Below are positions 14,634-21,450 of a DNA stretch of 21,450 nucleotides, piece by piece. The DNA comes from Oscillospiraceae bacterium. Its GTDB lineage: Bacteria; Bacillota; Clostridia; Oscillospirales; Oscillospiraceae. Every line of letters begins with the position of its first letter. The first letter of the stretch is position 1. The notes beneath the pieces are model-generated. The model did no database searches. It saw only the letters and a program-made list of their open reading frames with translations, and was not told the DNA's origin. The translations under genes were made by a program, and so were the position numbers. Location: positions 1 through 21,450 of the forward strand of contig JAFZQQ010000224.1 of NCBI GenBank assembly GCA_017620315.1, in the 5' to 3' direction.

Positions 14634-15857
14634 TTGGCTCAATTCAATTATACCGCGCTTTCACGCGACGGGGCTAAGGTTTCGGGAGTTATCGAGGGGT
14701 ATGACGAGCTGGATGCCGCCAGCAGAATAAAAGAAAACTGCGACGTTATTCTTAAGCTTGCACCGGTGCAGAAGCAGAAAATCGACCTTTTGCATCTGGA
14801 TCTCTCCGCAAACAGACTGAACGAACGCGCATTCACCGTTATGTGCAGCCAGTTCGCCATCATTCTCGAATCCGGTATCCCCATAGCGCGCGCGGTGCAG
14901 CTTGTCGCCGACAAGACGGACGATAAGAACTTAAGACGCGTGATGAAGAAGGTCGCCGTTGACGTTGAGGGCGGCAGAAGCCTTTCCTCTGCCTTTGAGG
15001 ATCACGGAGCGAAGATGCTGCCCATCACGTTTATCGAAACGCTGCGCGCCGGAGAGGCGACCGGTAACCTCGCGCATTCATTCCAGACCATGCAGGTTCA
15101 CTTTGAAAAGCAGAACGAGACGAAGAAAAAGGTCAAAAGCGCGCTTTCTTATCCTATTTTCATCCTTATCACCGCGCTCATCGTGGTCGGATTCCTGATG
15201 GGAAGCGTCGTGCCGAAATTCACGGTGATGTTTGACGACCTTGGCGCTGAGCTTCCCGGTATGACAAAGGCGCTTATCGCGGTCTCAAATTTCTTCAAGA
15301 ACTACTCGCTGCTCGTTCTTGCCGGCATAGCGGTCATTATCCTTGGGTTTAAGCTATACGGCAGCAGGGAGAGCGGAAAGCTCAAGCTGGCAAAGGCGGC
15401 GCTCAAGGTGCCTATCCTGGGCAAGATCCGCGAGCTTTCGGCGGCAAGCCAGTTCGCGAATTCCATGGCGTCGATGATGTCGGCAGGGCTTACGATGGAC
15501 AGGGCCGTTTCGATAACCGCAAAGGTCATTGACAACTATTATCTTGCCAAGCAGACAAACGAGCTTGCAAAGATGCTCGAAACAGGTCAGTCTCTCGGCG
15601 CGTCGATGCGCGAAAGCACAGATTATCCCGACATCCTTGTCGATATGACCGGAGTCGGTGAAAACTCCGGAGAAATGGAGAAGACGCTTACTACCATAGG
15701 CAGGTATTACGATTCCGAGCTTGACGAGGCTATACGCTCGGCGCTTTCAAAGCTTGAGCCGTCTATCCTTGTCGGCATTGCCGGCATTGCGGGTTTTATC
15801 GTCATCGCGATCTATATGGCGATCTTCTCCATGTACGGCGCGATGGGCTCGGTGTAA
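14634..15857 (+). CDS. pilC: Type IV pilus inner-membrane platform protein PilC
   Basis: Integral membrane platform that couples the PilB/PilT motors to pilin insertion, 407 residues, the standard family size. The start is TTG 14634, giving MAQFNYTALSRDG, which is how most PilC/GspF proteins begin; TTG 14628 is too close to the ribosome site. Two T2SSF repeats are visible, about residues 65-190 (CSQFAIILESGIPI, then ETLRAGEATG) and 270-390 (FANSMASMMSAGLTM, then MTGVGENSG). Membrane segments lie at about 173-193, 225-242 and 378-400. It starts 30 bases after pilT and is followed by the major pilin gene. Confidence 0.95.
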   Translation: MAQFNYTALSRDGAKVSGVIEGYDELDAASRIKENCDVILKLAPVQKQKIDLLHLDLSANRLNERAFTVMCSQFAIILESGIPIARAVQLVADKTDDKNLRRVMKKVAVDVEGGRSLSSAFEDHGAKMLPITFIETLRAGEATGNLAHSFQTMQVHFEKQNETKKKVKSALSYPIFILITALIVVGFLMGSVVPKFTVMFDDLGAELPGMTKALIAVSNFFKNYSLLVLAGIAVIILGFKLYGSRESGKLKLAKAALKVPILGKIRELSAASQFANSMASMMSAGLTMDRAVSITAKVIDNYYLAKQTNELAKMLETGQSLGASMRESTDYPDILVDMTGVGENSGEMEKTLTTIGRYYDSELDEAIRSALSKLEPSILVGIAGIAGFIVIAIYMAIFSMYGAMGSV

Positions 15858-15909
15858 GCGCCGATTTGAATTCGTTTTCCGGCCGTCCCGGCGGCAGGAA
15901 ATATGAAGG

Positions 15910-15938
15910 GCCGGTGTTTTTTCCGGAGAAACATCGGC
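15910..15938 (+). promoter_or_regulatory. Stem-loop ahead of the major pilin gene
   Basis: GCCGGTGTTT (15910-15919) pairs with AAACATCGGC (15929-15938) over 10 pairs with one G-U, around a 9-base loop. No T-run follows. It sits 45 bases before the pilin start, so an mRNA processing or 5'-stabilising role is more likely than termination. Confidence 0.5.
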
Positions 15939-15982
15939 AAAACAGGAATTAAGCTAATGCAGAAAGGAAAATAACACGTATT

Positions 15983-16402
15983 ATGTACAATGTAAAGAAC
16001 GATAAGGGCTTTACGCTCGCTGAGCTGCTGATCGTCATCGCGATCATCGCCGCTCTCGTCGCTATCATGATCCCCACCTTCGGCACTCAGATCGAGAAGG
16101 CCCGCGAGGCCGCCGACGTTGCCAACCTGCGCTCTGGCTATGCTGATGCTATGGCTCAGCACCTGCAGGACGGCAAGGCCGATCCGACTGTTAGCGTCAA
16201 GTTCACCCAGACTCAGGCTAAATGGCAGGATACCAATATTATCGCGAACCTTCCGTTCGATCTCGGCTCCGGCCTTACCGAGCCTGATGGAAAAGCCGGA
16301 ACGAAGACCATTAAGTTTTCGTTCGACGATGTGAACAATAAGGTTACTGCCTCTGTCGGCAGTAGCACCACCGAAACCACCGAACCCACCGAAGGTCCGT
16401 AA
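15983..16402 (+). CDS. pilA: Major type IV pilin (prepilin)
   Basis: Prepilin of 139 residues. The leader MYNVKNDKG is cut after Gly9 to give FTLAE, with Glu14 at mature position 5, followed by a hydrophobic helix (residues 12-33) with Pro31 in the usual place. The helix continues amphipathically (TQIEKAREAADVANLRS), then a short domain ends in a Ser/Thr/Glu-rich tail (SSTTETTEPTEGP). There are no cysteines, so the domain lacks the disulfide loop of proteobacterial pilins. GAAAGGA (15962-15968) is about 14 bases upstream, a long spacing. Codons favour CTG, GCC, ATC and AAG more than the neighbours do, which fits high expression. I call it the major pilin from its place in the core operon, its codon bias and the hairpins around it; the symbol is by analogy. 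Confidence 0.9.
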   Translation: MYNVKNDKGFTLAELLIVIAIIAALVAIMIPTFGTQIEKAREAADVANLRSGYADAMAQHLQDGKADPTVSVKFTQTQAKWQDTNIIANLPFDLGSGLTEPDGKAGTKTIKFSFDDVNNKVTASVGSSTTETTEPTEGP

Positions 16403-16414
16403 CAGCCTCTGTTT

Positions 16415-16438
16415 CCCCGGCGGCCGGGACCGCCGGGG
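16415..16438 (+). terminator. GC-rich hairpin just after the pilin gene
   Basis: CCCCGGCGG pairs perfectly with CCGCCGGGG around a 6-base loop, 12 bases after the pilin stop. No T-run follows, so it is more likely a 3' mRNA stabiliser or partial attenuator than a full terminator. Confidence 0.65.
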
Positions 16439-16447
16439 GATTACCCT

Positions 16448-16470
16448 GTTCCCCTCCTGCAGGGGGGAAC
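16448..16470 (+). promoter_or_regulatory. Second hairpin downstream of the pilin gene
   Basis: GTTCCCCTC pairs with GGGGGGAAC (one U-G) around a 5-base loop, 9 bases after the first hairpin. Again no T-run follows. With the first hairpin it forms a barrier to 3' exonucleases. Confidence 0.55.
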
Positions 16471-16493
16471 GCAAGTCCCTGGGAAGACACTCG

Positions 16494-16521
16494 GGGCTTT
16501 GCGTTTGCCCTGCAAAAGCCC
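16494..16521 (+). promoter_or_regulatory. Third, imperfect hairpin between pilA and pilD
   Basis: GGGCTTTGC pairs with GCAAAAGCCC with one bulged A around a 9-base loop. It is the weakest of the three stems in the 185-base pilA-pilD gap. The rest of the gap shows no promoter or gene. Confidence 0.4.
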
Positions 16522-16587
16522 TCTTGAGTCAGGCGTGAAGCAAAGTGACGGAGAGGTTTTGAAAAGACGGAAAGGCCGTTTAAAACC

Positions 16588-17379
16588 ATGCTTCAATATC
16601 TCTCGGGCGCAGCGCGCGCCTATGCGTTTTTTCTTGCGTTGTTTCTCGGCGCGGCTGTCGGCTCTTTTCTGAACTGCGCCGCGTGGCGCACGGTACACGG
16701 TGAGTCCTTTATGAAGGGGCGCAGCCACTGCCCAAAGTGCGGGCATATTCTCGGCGCGGCGGAGCTTGTGCCGGTCTTTGGCTGGGTTTTTCTCCGAGGA
16801 AGGTGCAAGGCGTGCAAAAAACCGATATCCGTGCGCTATCCGCTCACGGAGCTCGGATTTGCGCTTATTACGCTTGCCTGCCTTCTTCGGTTTGACGTTT
16901 CGGTGCTCTTCGCGCGGAATATAATTTTTCTTGCCTGCCTTTATTTTTTGAGCCTGACCGACCTTGAGGCGATGGTGATTCCTGACGGATGTCTTATAGT
17001 CGCGGCGCTTGCATGGGCTGCGGCGGAGCCGTTTATCGCCTCGTCGTGGGCGGAGGCTGGACTTTCAGTCGCTTCCGGACTGGTTTATGGCGGGGTGCTT
17101 TTGGTCCTGTCGCTTATTATGGAGCGTGTGCGCGGAAAGGAAGCCCTCGGCGGCGGAGACATAAAGCTGTTCGCGGTCGTGGGATTGTATCTCGGATTTG
17201 TCGGTACGCTTTTCGCGTTGCTTCTCTCCTGCGTTGTCGGACTGCTGTTTGCGCTTTTGCTTCGCGCAAAACGTGCCCAGCCCTTCGCATTTGGACCGGC
17301 AATCGCTCTTTCCACAGCTGTCATGCTGCTTTGGGGCGACGGACTTGTTAACTGGTATTTAAGCCTTCTCGGCTTTTGA
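16588..17379 (+). CDS. pilD: Prepilin peptidase / N-methyltransferase PilD
   Basis: Polytopic membrane aspartic protease that cuts prepilin leaders after Gly and methylates the new N-terminus; 263 residues, normal length. The N-terminal methylase part carries a zinc site C48-x2-C51/C73-x2-C76 (CPKC, CKAC). The peptidase active-site aspartates are D125 (SLTDLEAMVIPD) and D191 in GGGDIKLF. Several hydrophobic segments span the rest. ATG 16588 has only a weak, distant GGAAAGG upstream, so translation may be modest. It should process the four prepilin-like proteins in this window. It is separated from the pilin gene by three hairpins and followed by pilM after 18 bases. Confidence 0.96.
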   Translation: MLQYLSGAARAYAFFLALFLGAAVGSFLNCAAWRTVHGESFMKGRSHCPKCGHILGAAELVPVFGWVFLRGRCKACKKPISVRYPLTELGFALITLACLLRFDVSVLFARNIIFLACLYFLSLTDLEAMVIPDGCLIVAALAWAAAEPFIASSWAEAGLSVASGLVYGGVLLVLSLIMERVRGKEALGGGDIKLFAVVGLYLGFVGTLFALLLSCVVGLLFALLLRAKRAQPFAFGPAIALSTAVMLLWGDGLVNWYLSLLGF

Positions 17380-17397
17380 AGGAAATGAGGTTACAAC

Positions 17398-18441
17398 ATG
17401 GCAAAGACGATTTTGGGTGTCGACCTGGGAAACGAATCACTCAAGCTGGTGCTGTGCAAAAACGGCGAGGTGAAAAAATCCGCGATCGCACAGGTGCCGC
17501 AGGGACTCATCAGAGAGGGGCGTTTTACCTCCACACAGGCTGTCAGCGACCTGATCAAGAGCACGATGCGCGAGAACAGAATTCGCGCGACAAACGCCGC
17601 ATTTGTGCTGCCGAACGAGATATGCTTTCTTCGCACGATCAATATGCCGGTCATGTCTCACGAGCAGCTTAAGATCAACATTCCCTACGAATTCACCGAC
17701 TACCTTTCCGAGGAGCCTAAGAATTATTTGTTTGACTATGCGATGTTGACAGACCTGAAAGCCGCTGCGCATGTAAAAGCTGAGAAGAATGATGCAGATA
17801 ACGCGGATAAAGCTTCAGGCGATAAGGGCAACGCGATGGAGCTTCTTGCCGTAGCAGCTCCCTCGGCAGCAATCGAGGAGGCGCGCGAGGCGCTTGACAA
17901 AGCAGGAATGAAGCTTGTTAAGGCAGCTCCGGCGGAATGCGCGCTGATCTCGCTTATCCGTGACACGGCAAAGCGAGGCGGGGGAGCCGAGGAATACTGT
18001 ATCCTTGACGTAGGCTACCGCGCCGTTCGCATGTATATGTTTAAGGGTGACAAGCACATGGTCACGCGTGTCCTTGAATTCGGAATGAAGAACGTTGAGG
18101 ACATCATTGCAGAAGCGATGGGCGTCGACGTGCATCTGGCGCATACATATTTTATCAGCAATTATGAGGACTGCCAGAACAAGGACTACTGCGTAAACGC
18201 CTATAATAATATTGCGGTCGAGCTTACGAGAGCGCTGAACTTCTACCGATTCAACAATCCCGACAGCCAGCTCTCTGACGTATGGCTTTGCGGCGGCGGC
18301 GTAGCAAGCGAACCCTTGTGCAGAGCGATAACCGAGGCTATGGATATGAAGGTGCATACGGCGGGCGAGCTGGTGCGCGGCGGAGATAAGCTTAAGGATA
18401 TGCAGAGCTTCGCCGTTGCAGTCGGCGCGACGATGGATTAA
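17398..18441 (+). CDS. pilM: PilM, actin-like assembly ATPase
   Basis: Cytoplasmic actin/FtsA-fold protein that binds the N-terminal tail of PilN and links the membrane subcomplex to the motor; 347 residues, the usual length. The actin-fold phosphate-1 motif is ILGVDLGNESLKLVL near the N-terminus; phosphate-2 is CILDVGYRAVRMYMF (about residues 201-215), and WLCGGGVASEPL marks the adenosine site. A charged, low-complexity insert rich in Lys, Asp and Ala lies at about residues 124-144. GAGG is 7 bases before ATG 17398. It is followed by pilN after 19 bases. Confidence 0.92.
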   Translation: MAKTILGVDLGNESLKLVLCKNGEVKKSAIAQVPQGLIREGRFTSTQAVSDLIKSTMRENRIRATNAAFVLPNEICFLRTINMPVMSHEQLKINIPYEFTDYLSEEPKNYLFDYAMLTDLKAAAHVKAEKNDADNADKASGDKGNAMELLAVAAPSAAIEEAREALDKAGMKLVKAAPAECALISLIRDTAKRGGGAEEYCILDVGYRAVRMYMFKGDKHMVTRVLEFGMKNVEDIIAEAMGVDVHLAHTYFISNYEDCQNKDYCVNAYNNIAVELTRALNFYRFNNPDSQLSDVWLCGGGVASEPLCRAITEAMDMKVHTAGELVRGGDKLKDMQSFAVAVGATMD

Positions 18442-18460
18442 CGGGGGAGAGAAGATCGAT

Positions 18461-19105
18461 ATGCCAACGATGGATATTACAAAGACCGCCAATCCGCGCG
18501 CGGCTAAGAAAACAAAGGTCTCGGGCAGACTGCCGACTAAGCGCTCGATAAACCTGGCGACAGTCAACGAAAAGCGTATCAATTGGCTCGCGGCCGTGCC
18601 GCTGATCCTGCTGATAATCGCTGGCGCGGTTGCGTTTGGAAAGTATGCTGTGGCAGACCGCTTTGCCGTTGTCAGCGAGCTGAGAAGCGAGGTGGATTCT
18701 CTGAGGGCCGAGGTGGAAGCCGACAAGGCCGAGATCGAGAGCTACGGCAAGCTCAACGAGCTGTACGCCCACTATACCTACTCCGGAATGAGCAAGGAAG
18801 AAATGGCGCGCGTCGACCGCGTGACCGTGATGGAGCTTTTGCGCACCGGTATGACCGGTTCTGTCGATATCGGCTCATGGGCGGTGCATCAGAACGCAAT
18901 TACGGTTTCGGTAGAGGGACCGACGCTTCAGGCAATAAACGACCTTTCACAACGTTTCCTGAGGGATGACAGGGTCGATTTCTGCACGGTCATGGATGCA
19001 AAGATGAGCAACGGCTCTGAGCTGACTGAATTCGTTCAGGAGGGCGAAACTGTCGAAGCAACACTTGTGATTTACCTCAACGACGTGGAGGAGGCGGACA
19101 AATGA
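18461..19105 (+). CDS. pilN: PilN-like assembly protein
   Basis: Bitopic membrane protein of 214 residues. ATG 18461 follows GGGGGAG (18443-18449); an in-frame ATG at 18416 would overlap pilM and is not preferred, and ATG 18470 is an alternative. A basic cytoplasmic tail (residues 1-40), which in this family contacts PilM, precedes one membrane helix (about 42-62). A coiled coil (about 70-105) and a small alpha/beta domain follow. Sequence similarity in this family is weak; the call rests on topology, size and the pilM-pilN-pilO order. The stop overlaps the pilO start by 4 bases (ATGA). Confidence 0.82.
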   Translation: MPTMDITKTANPRAAKKTKVSGRLPTKRSINLATVNEKRINWLAAVPLILLIIAGAVAFGKYAVADRFAVVSELRSEVDSLRAEVEADKAEIESYGKLNELYAHYTYSGMSKEEMARVDRVTVMELLRTGMTGSVDIGSWAVHQNAITVSVEGPTLQAINDLSQRFLRDDRVDFCTVMDAKMSNGSELTEFVQEGETVEATLVIYLNDVEEADK

Positions 19106-19692
19106 ACAGGCTGAACAAGGACTTCAACGTCGCTGAGCGCATCCTCCTTATCATACTCGGAATTCTTCTTGTCGGCGTTGTGTATTATTATTTTGTGCAC
19201 CTTGCGGTCGCGAACAATATCACATCGCTGAAGGCGGAAAAGGAAAGTCTGGAATATGAGCTGATGGGTTTGGAGACCCAGGCAAGGACGCTGCGCAAAA
19301 TGCAGCGCGAGATGGATGAGATCAACGGGGGCAAGGATAAGCCCCGCCTTGAGAGCTACAATAACTCCAGATCGGAGATCGGACTTCTTAACGACATCCT
19401 GACTGCCGCGAGAGAGTATACGGTCACTGCGTCGTCTGTTACCAGAAACGGCGATCTTATCCGGCGGAGCTTTGTCATCAACTTTACGACGGACAACTAT
19501 GATACCGTCGAGCATATTGCAGAACGACTGAATAAAAGCCGCTGCCGCTGCCTTATCGAGGATATGAGCTTCTCAGAGTCGAAGGGCATCCAAGAGACGG
19601 TCCAGGTATCCATGGTCGTAACCTTCTATGAGACCATGGTCGGCGGAGAACCGGACGCGGGCCTTCCGAGCGACGGTGATTCAAAGAGATAA
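19102..19692 (+). CDS. pilO: PilO-like assembly protein
   Basis: Bitopic membrane protein of 196 residues. ATG 19102 overlaps the pilN stop and follows GAGGAGG inside pilN, so the two are translationally coupled. A short tail (residues 1-12), one membrane helix (about 13-33), a coiled coil (about 40-75) and a ferredoxin-like-sized domain make the usual PilO layout. PilN and PilO form a heterodimer that joins PilM and PilC. The C-terminal tail is Gly/Ser/Asp-rich. No PilP lipoprotein or PilQ secretin gene follows, as expected in a cell with no outer membrane. A terminator follows, so this is the last gene of the core operon. Confidence 0.82.
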   Translation: MNRLNKDFNVAERILLIILGILLVGVVYYYFVHLAVANNITSLKAEKESLEYELMGLETQARTLRKMQREMDEINGGKDKPRLESYNNSRSEIGLLNDILTAAREYTVTASSVTRNGDLIRRSFVINFTTDNYDTVEHIAERLNKSRCRCLIEDMSFSESKGIQETVQVSMVVTFYETMVGGEPDAGLPSDGDSKR

Positions 19693-19734
19693 TATGCCTC
19701 TCAAAAATCACAGTTAATGAATTCTGCTGCTTTA

Positions 19735-19767
19735 ATGCTCCGCGGTCACAGACCGCGGGGCATTTTT
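19735..19767 (+). terminator. Intrinsic terminator of the core pilus operon
   Basis: A 13-pair stem (19735-19747 with 19751-19763, one T-G pair) encloses a 3-base ACA loop and ends in a run of five T's (19763-19767). It separates the pilus operon from glmS. Confidence 0.92.
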
Positions 19768-19791
19768 ACGCTGACAAGGCTTGTCTCCCGG

Positions 19792-19820
19792 TTGACAACG
19801 ACGGCCTTTGGCATTATTAT
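19792..19820 (+). promoter_or_regulatory. Sigma-A promoter of glmS
   Basis: TTGACA (19792-19797), 17 bases, then TATTAT (19815-19820). The expected start is near 19827, which leaves a leader of only about 45 bases before the ATG. Confidence 0.8.
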
Positions 19821-19872
19821 ATGTAAGTTAATGTATACACTATTTTGCGCTTTGTGAAAGGATATTGATACT

Positions 19873-21450
19873 ATGTGTGGAATCGTTGGCTTTGTCGGGC
19901 AGCGCGAGGCCGCGCCCATCCTGCTGGATGGGCTGAGGCGCCTTGAATACCGAGGCTATGATTCGGCTGGCGTTGCCGTTGTGTCTCCCGACAATATGAT
20001 CCAGATAGAGAAAACCAAAGGCTATGTGAAAACGCTGAGCGATCTGATCCATGGCGGTGATGATCTTAACGGTTTTATCGGTGTTGGACACACTCGTTGG
20101 GCGACGCACGGTGCGCCGAGCGACGTAAACTCGCATCCGCATTTGAGCGAAGGCGGCAAGTTCGCGGTCATTCACAACGGAATAATCGAGAATTATGTCG
20201 AGATCAAGGAGTTTCTCATCAGACAGGGCGTTCACTTCCGCTCAGAGACCGATACAGAGGTCGTGGCGCAGCTTCTTGAATTTTACTACAATGAGTGCCA
20301 TGATTTCTTTGAGGCTGTCGGGCGTGTGCTCAGGCGTATCGAGGGCGCTTATGCGCTTGGAATGCTCTGCGCCGACTTTCCCGACCGCATCATAGCCGCA
20401 CGTAAGGACGCGCCGCTGCTTATCGGCTACGGCAAGGGTGAGAACTTCATTGCCTCCGACGTCACGGCGCTGTTGCCCTATACCCGCGAGGTCTCGTATA
20501 TGGACGACGGCGAGGTTGCGGTGCTGACGACCGAGGGCGTTGAGGTCTTTGACGCCGCGCTGCAGCAGCCTGTGGTCAAGGAGCGGCACCACATCGACTG
20601 GGAGGTTTCGGCTGCGGAGAAGGGCGGTTATCCGCACTTCATGCTCAAGGAGATCTTTGAGCAGCCCGAGGCACTGCGCCGCGCCATCTCTCCGCGACTG
20701 AAGGACGGAAAGATCGTTTTCGACGATATGAAGCTGAGCGCGGAGCGCATACGTTCGTTTACGCGGACGTACATAGTCGCCTGCGGCTCGTCCTACCATG
20801 TCGGCATGCTCGGAAAGTACACGCTGGAGCGCCTTACCCGCAGGAGCGTTGAGGTCTGCCTTGCTTCTGAATTCCGTTACTCTGACCCGATAATCGACAA
20901 CAATACCCTTGTCATCGTTATAAGTCAGTCCGGCGAGACGCTGGACACAATGGCCGCGCTGCGCGAGGCTAAGGCGCGCGGGGCGTATATTCTTTCCATT
21001 GTCAATGTGGTCGGTTCGTCGATCGCAAGGGAGTCAGACGATGTGATCTATACCTGGGCGGGGCCGGAGATTGCCGTCGCTACCACCAAGGCATATTCAA
21101 CACAGCTTGCGGTATTGGACATGATAGCCCTCAGCTTCGGCAAGACTCTGGACACAGTTGATCCGGCGGAGTATAGTGAAACAGTCGCTGAGCTTGAAAC
21201 GCTGCCGGCAAAGCTTGAAACTGTGCTTGAGCACTGCGAGGATATACAGAAGTTTGCCTCGGAGCACTTCAACCATAATTCAATTTTCTTCATCGGACGC
21301 AATCTCGACTACGCTCTTGGGCTTGAGGGCTCGCTCAAGCTCAAGGAGATATCCTACATCCACTCGGAGGCCTATGCCTCCGGCGAGCTCAAGCATGGCA
21401 CCATCTCGCTCATTGAGCAGGGCACGCTGGTTGTGGCGCTCGGAACCTAC
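19873..21450 (+). CDS. glmS: Glutamine-fructose-6-phosphate aminotransferase (3' end outside window)
   Basis: Makes glucosamine-6-phosphate from fructose-6-phosphate and glutamine, the first step towards UDP-GlcNAc and peptidoglycan. 526 codons are present of the usual 600 or so; the C-terminus lies beyond the window. MCGIVGF gives the catalytic N-terminal Cys of the glutaminase domain, with GYDSAG, HTRWATHG and HNGIIEN also visible. The first SIS (isomerase) domain shows CGSSYH from C304, SQSGET from S351 and TTKAYSTQL. The second starts before the truncation (FFIGRN, SGELKHGTISLIE). AAAGGA is about 10 bases before ATG 19873. It has its own promoter and follows a strong terminator, so it is not functionally tied to the pilus operon. 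Confidence 0.97.
   Translation, partial: MCGIVGFVGQREAAPILLDGLRRLEYRGYDSAGVAVVSPDNMIQIEKTKGYVKTLSDLIHGGDDLNGFIGVGHTRWATHGAPSDVNSHPHLSEGGKFAVIHNGIIENYVEIKEFLIRQGVHFRSETDTEVVAQLLEFYYNECHDFFEAVGRVLRRIEGAYALGMLCADFPDRIIAARKDAPLLIGYGKGENFIASDVTALLPYTREVSYMDDGEVAVLTTEGVEVFDAALQQPVVKERHHIDWEVSAAEKGGYPHFMLKEIFEQPEALRRAISPRLKDGKIVFDDMKLSAERIRSFTRTYIVACGSSYHVGMLGKYTLERLTRRSVEVCLASEFRYSDPIIDNNTLVIVISQSGETLDTMAALREAKARGAYILSIVNVVGSSIARESDDVIYTWAGPEIAVATTKAYSTQLAVLDMIALSFGKTLDTVDPAEYSETVAELETLPAKLETVLEHCEDIQKFASEHFNHNSIFFIGRNLDYALGLEGSLKLKEISYIHSEAYASGELKHGTISLIEQGTLVVALGTY

Noticed and set aside
13548..14642. 364-codon open frame on the minus strand opposite pilT
   Set aside because: It is antisense to the well-supported pilT, with no domain and no independent promoter or ribosome site that I could see; it is a codon-bias shadow.
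11811..17379. Type II secretion or competence pseudopilus system instead of a type IV pilus
   Set aside because: A PilT with the AIRNLIR retraction signature plus pilM, pilN and pilO are T4P features; no secretin or comG-type gene order is present.
19821..19872. glmS ribozyme/riboswitch in the glmS leader
   Set aside because: The promoter at 19792-19820 leaves a leader of only about 45 bases, too short for the ribozyme, and the terminator ends just upstream.
1..21450. CRISPR array, tRNA/rRNA genes, insertion sequences or prophage genes
   Set aside because: No direct-repeat array, tRNA-like fold, transposase or phage protein was recognised; coding density is high and all genes are co-oriented.

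Overview
The window looks like a monoderm (Gram-positive-type) Clostridia chromosome of fairly high GC, probably Oscillospiraceae/Ruminococcaceae-like. This is inferred from strong AAGGAGG-type ribosome sites, sigma-A promoters, a type IV pilus set without PilP or the PilQ secretin, and a GLUG/InlB-repeat surface protein. Family-level placement is low confidence. Nearly everything except the last gene is one type IV pilus (T4P) locus with its adhesin-like and regulatory accessories; all genes are on the + strand.

Region 1 (3-9491): the 3' part of a giant secreted repeat protein (GLUG repeats, then InlB/Listeria-Bacteroides-type repeats, then MucBP-like units). It is followed at once by three small prepilin-like proteins and a PAS-GGDEF-EAL protein. 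The GGDEF site is degenerate and the EAL site looks intact. Spacing and overlaps suggest one operon. The first small pilin lacks the Glu at mature position 5, as GspK/PilX-type tip pilins do; the other two have it.

Region 2 (9492-11615): a methyl-accepting chemotaxis protein as a stand-alone unit, with a near-perfect extended -10 sigma-A promoter and a strong intrinsic terminator.

Region 3 (11722-19767): the core T4P operon pilB-pilT-pilC-pilA-pilD-pilM-pilN-pilO, from a promoter near 11722 to a strong terminator at 19735. PilB carries a textbook two-motif MshEN c-di-GMP-binding domain. The major pilin gene is flanked by strong hairpins without T-tracts, which may set its mRNA level apart from its neighbours.

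Region 4 (19792-end): glmS, with its own promoter and a short leader without a glmS ribozyme; truncated by the window end.

Working model (inference): the core operon builds and retracts the pilus. The upstream operon supplies a tip/priming pilin complex and a very large adhesin. The EAL protein lowers c-di-GMP, which the extension motor PilB senses directly. The chemoreceptor may link an extracellular cue to motility. The most interesting hypothesis is a pilus-displayed giant InlB/GLUG-repeat adhesin co-expressed with minor pilins and a c-di-GMP phosphodiesterase.
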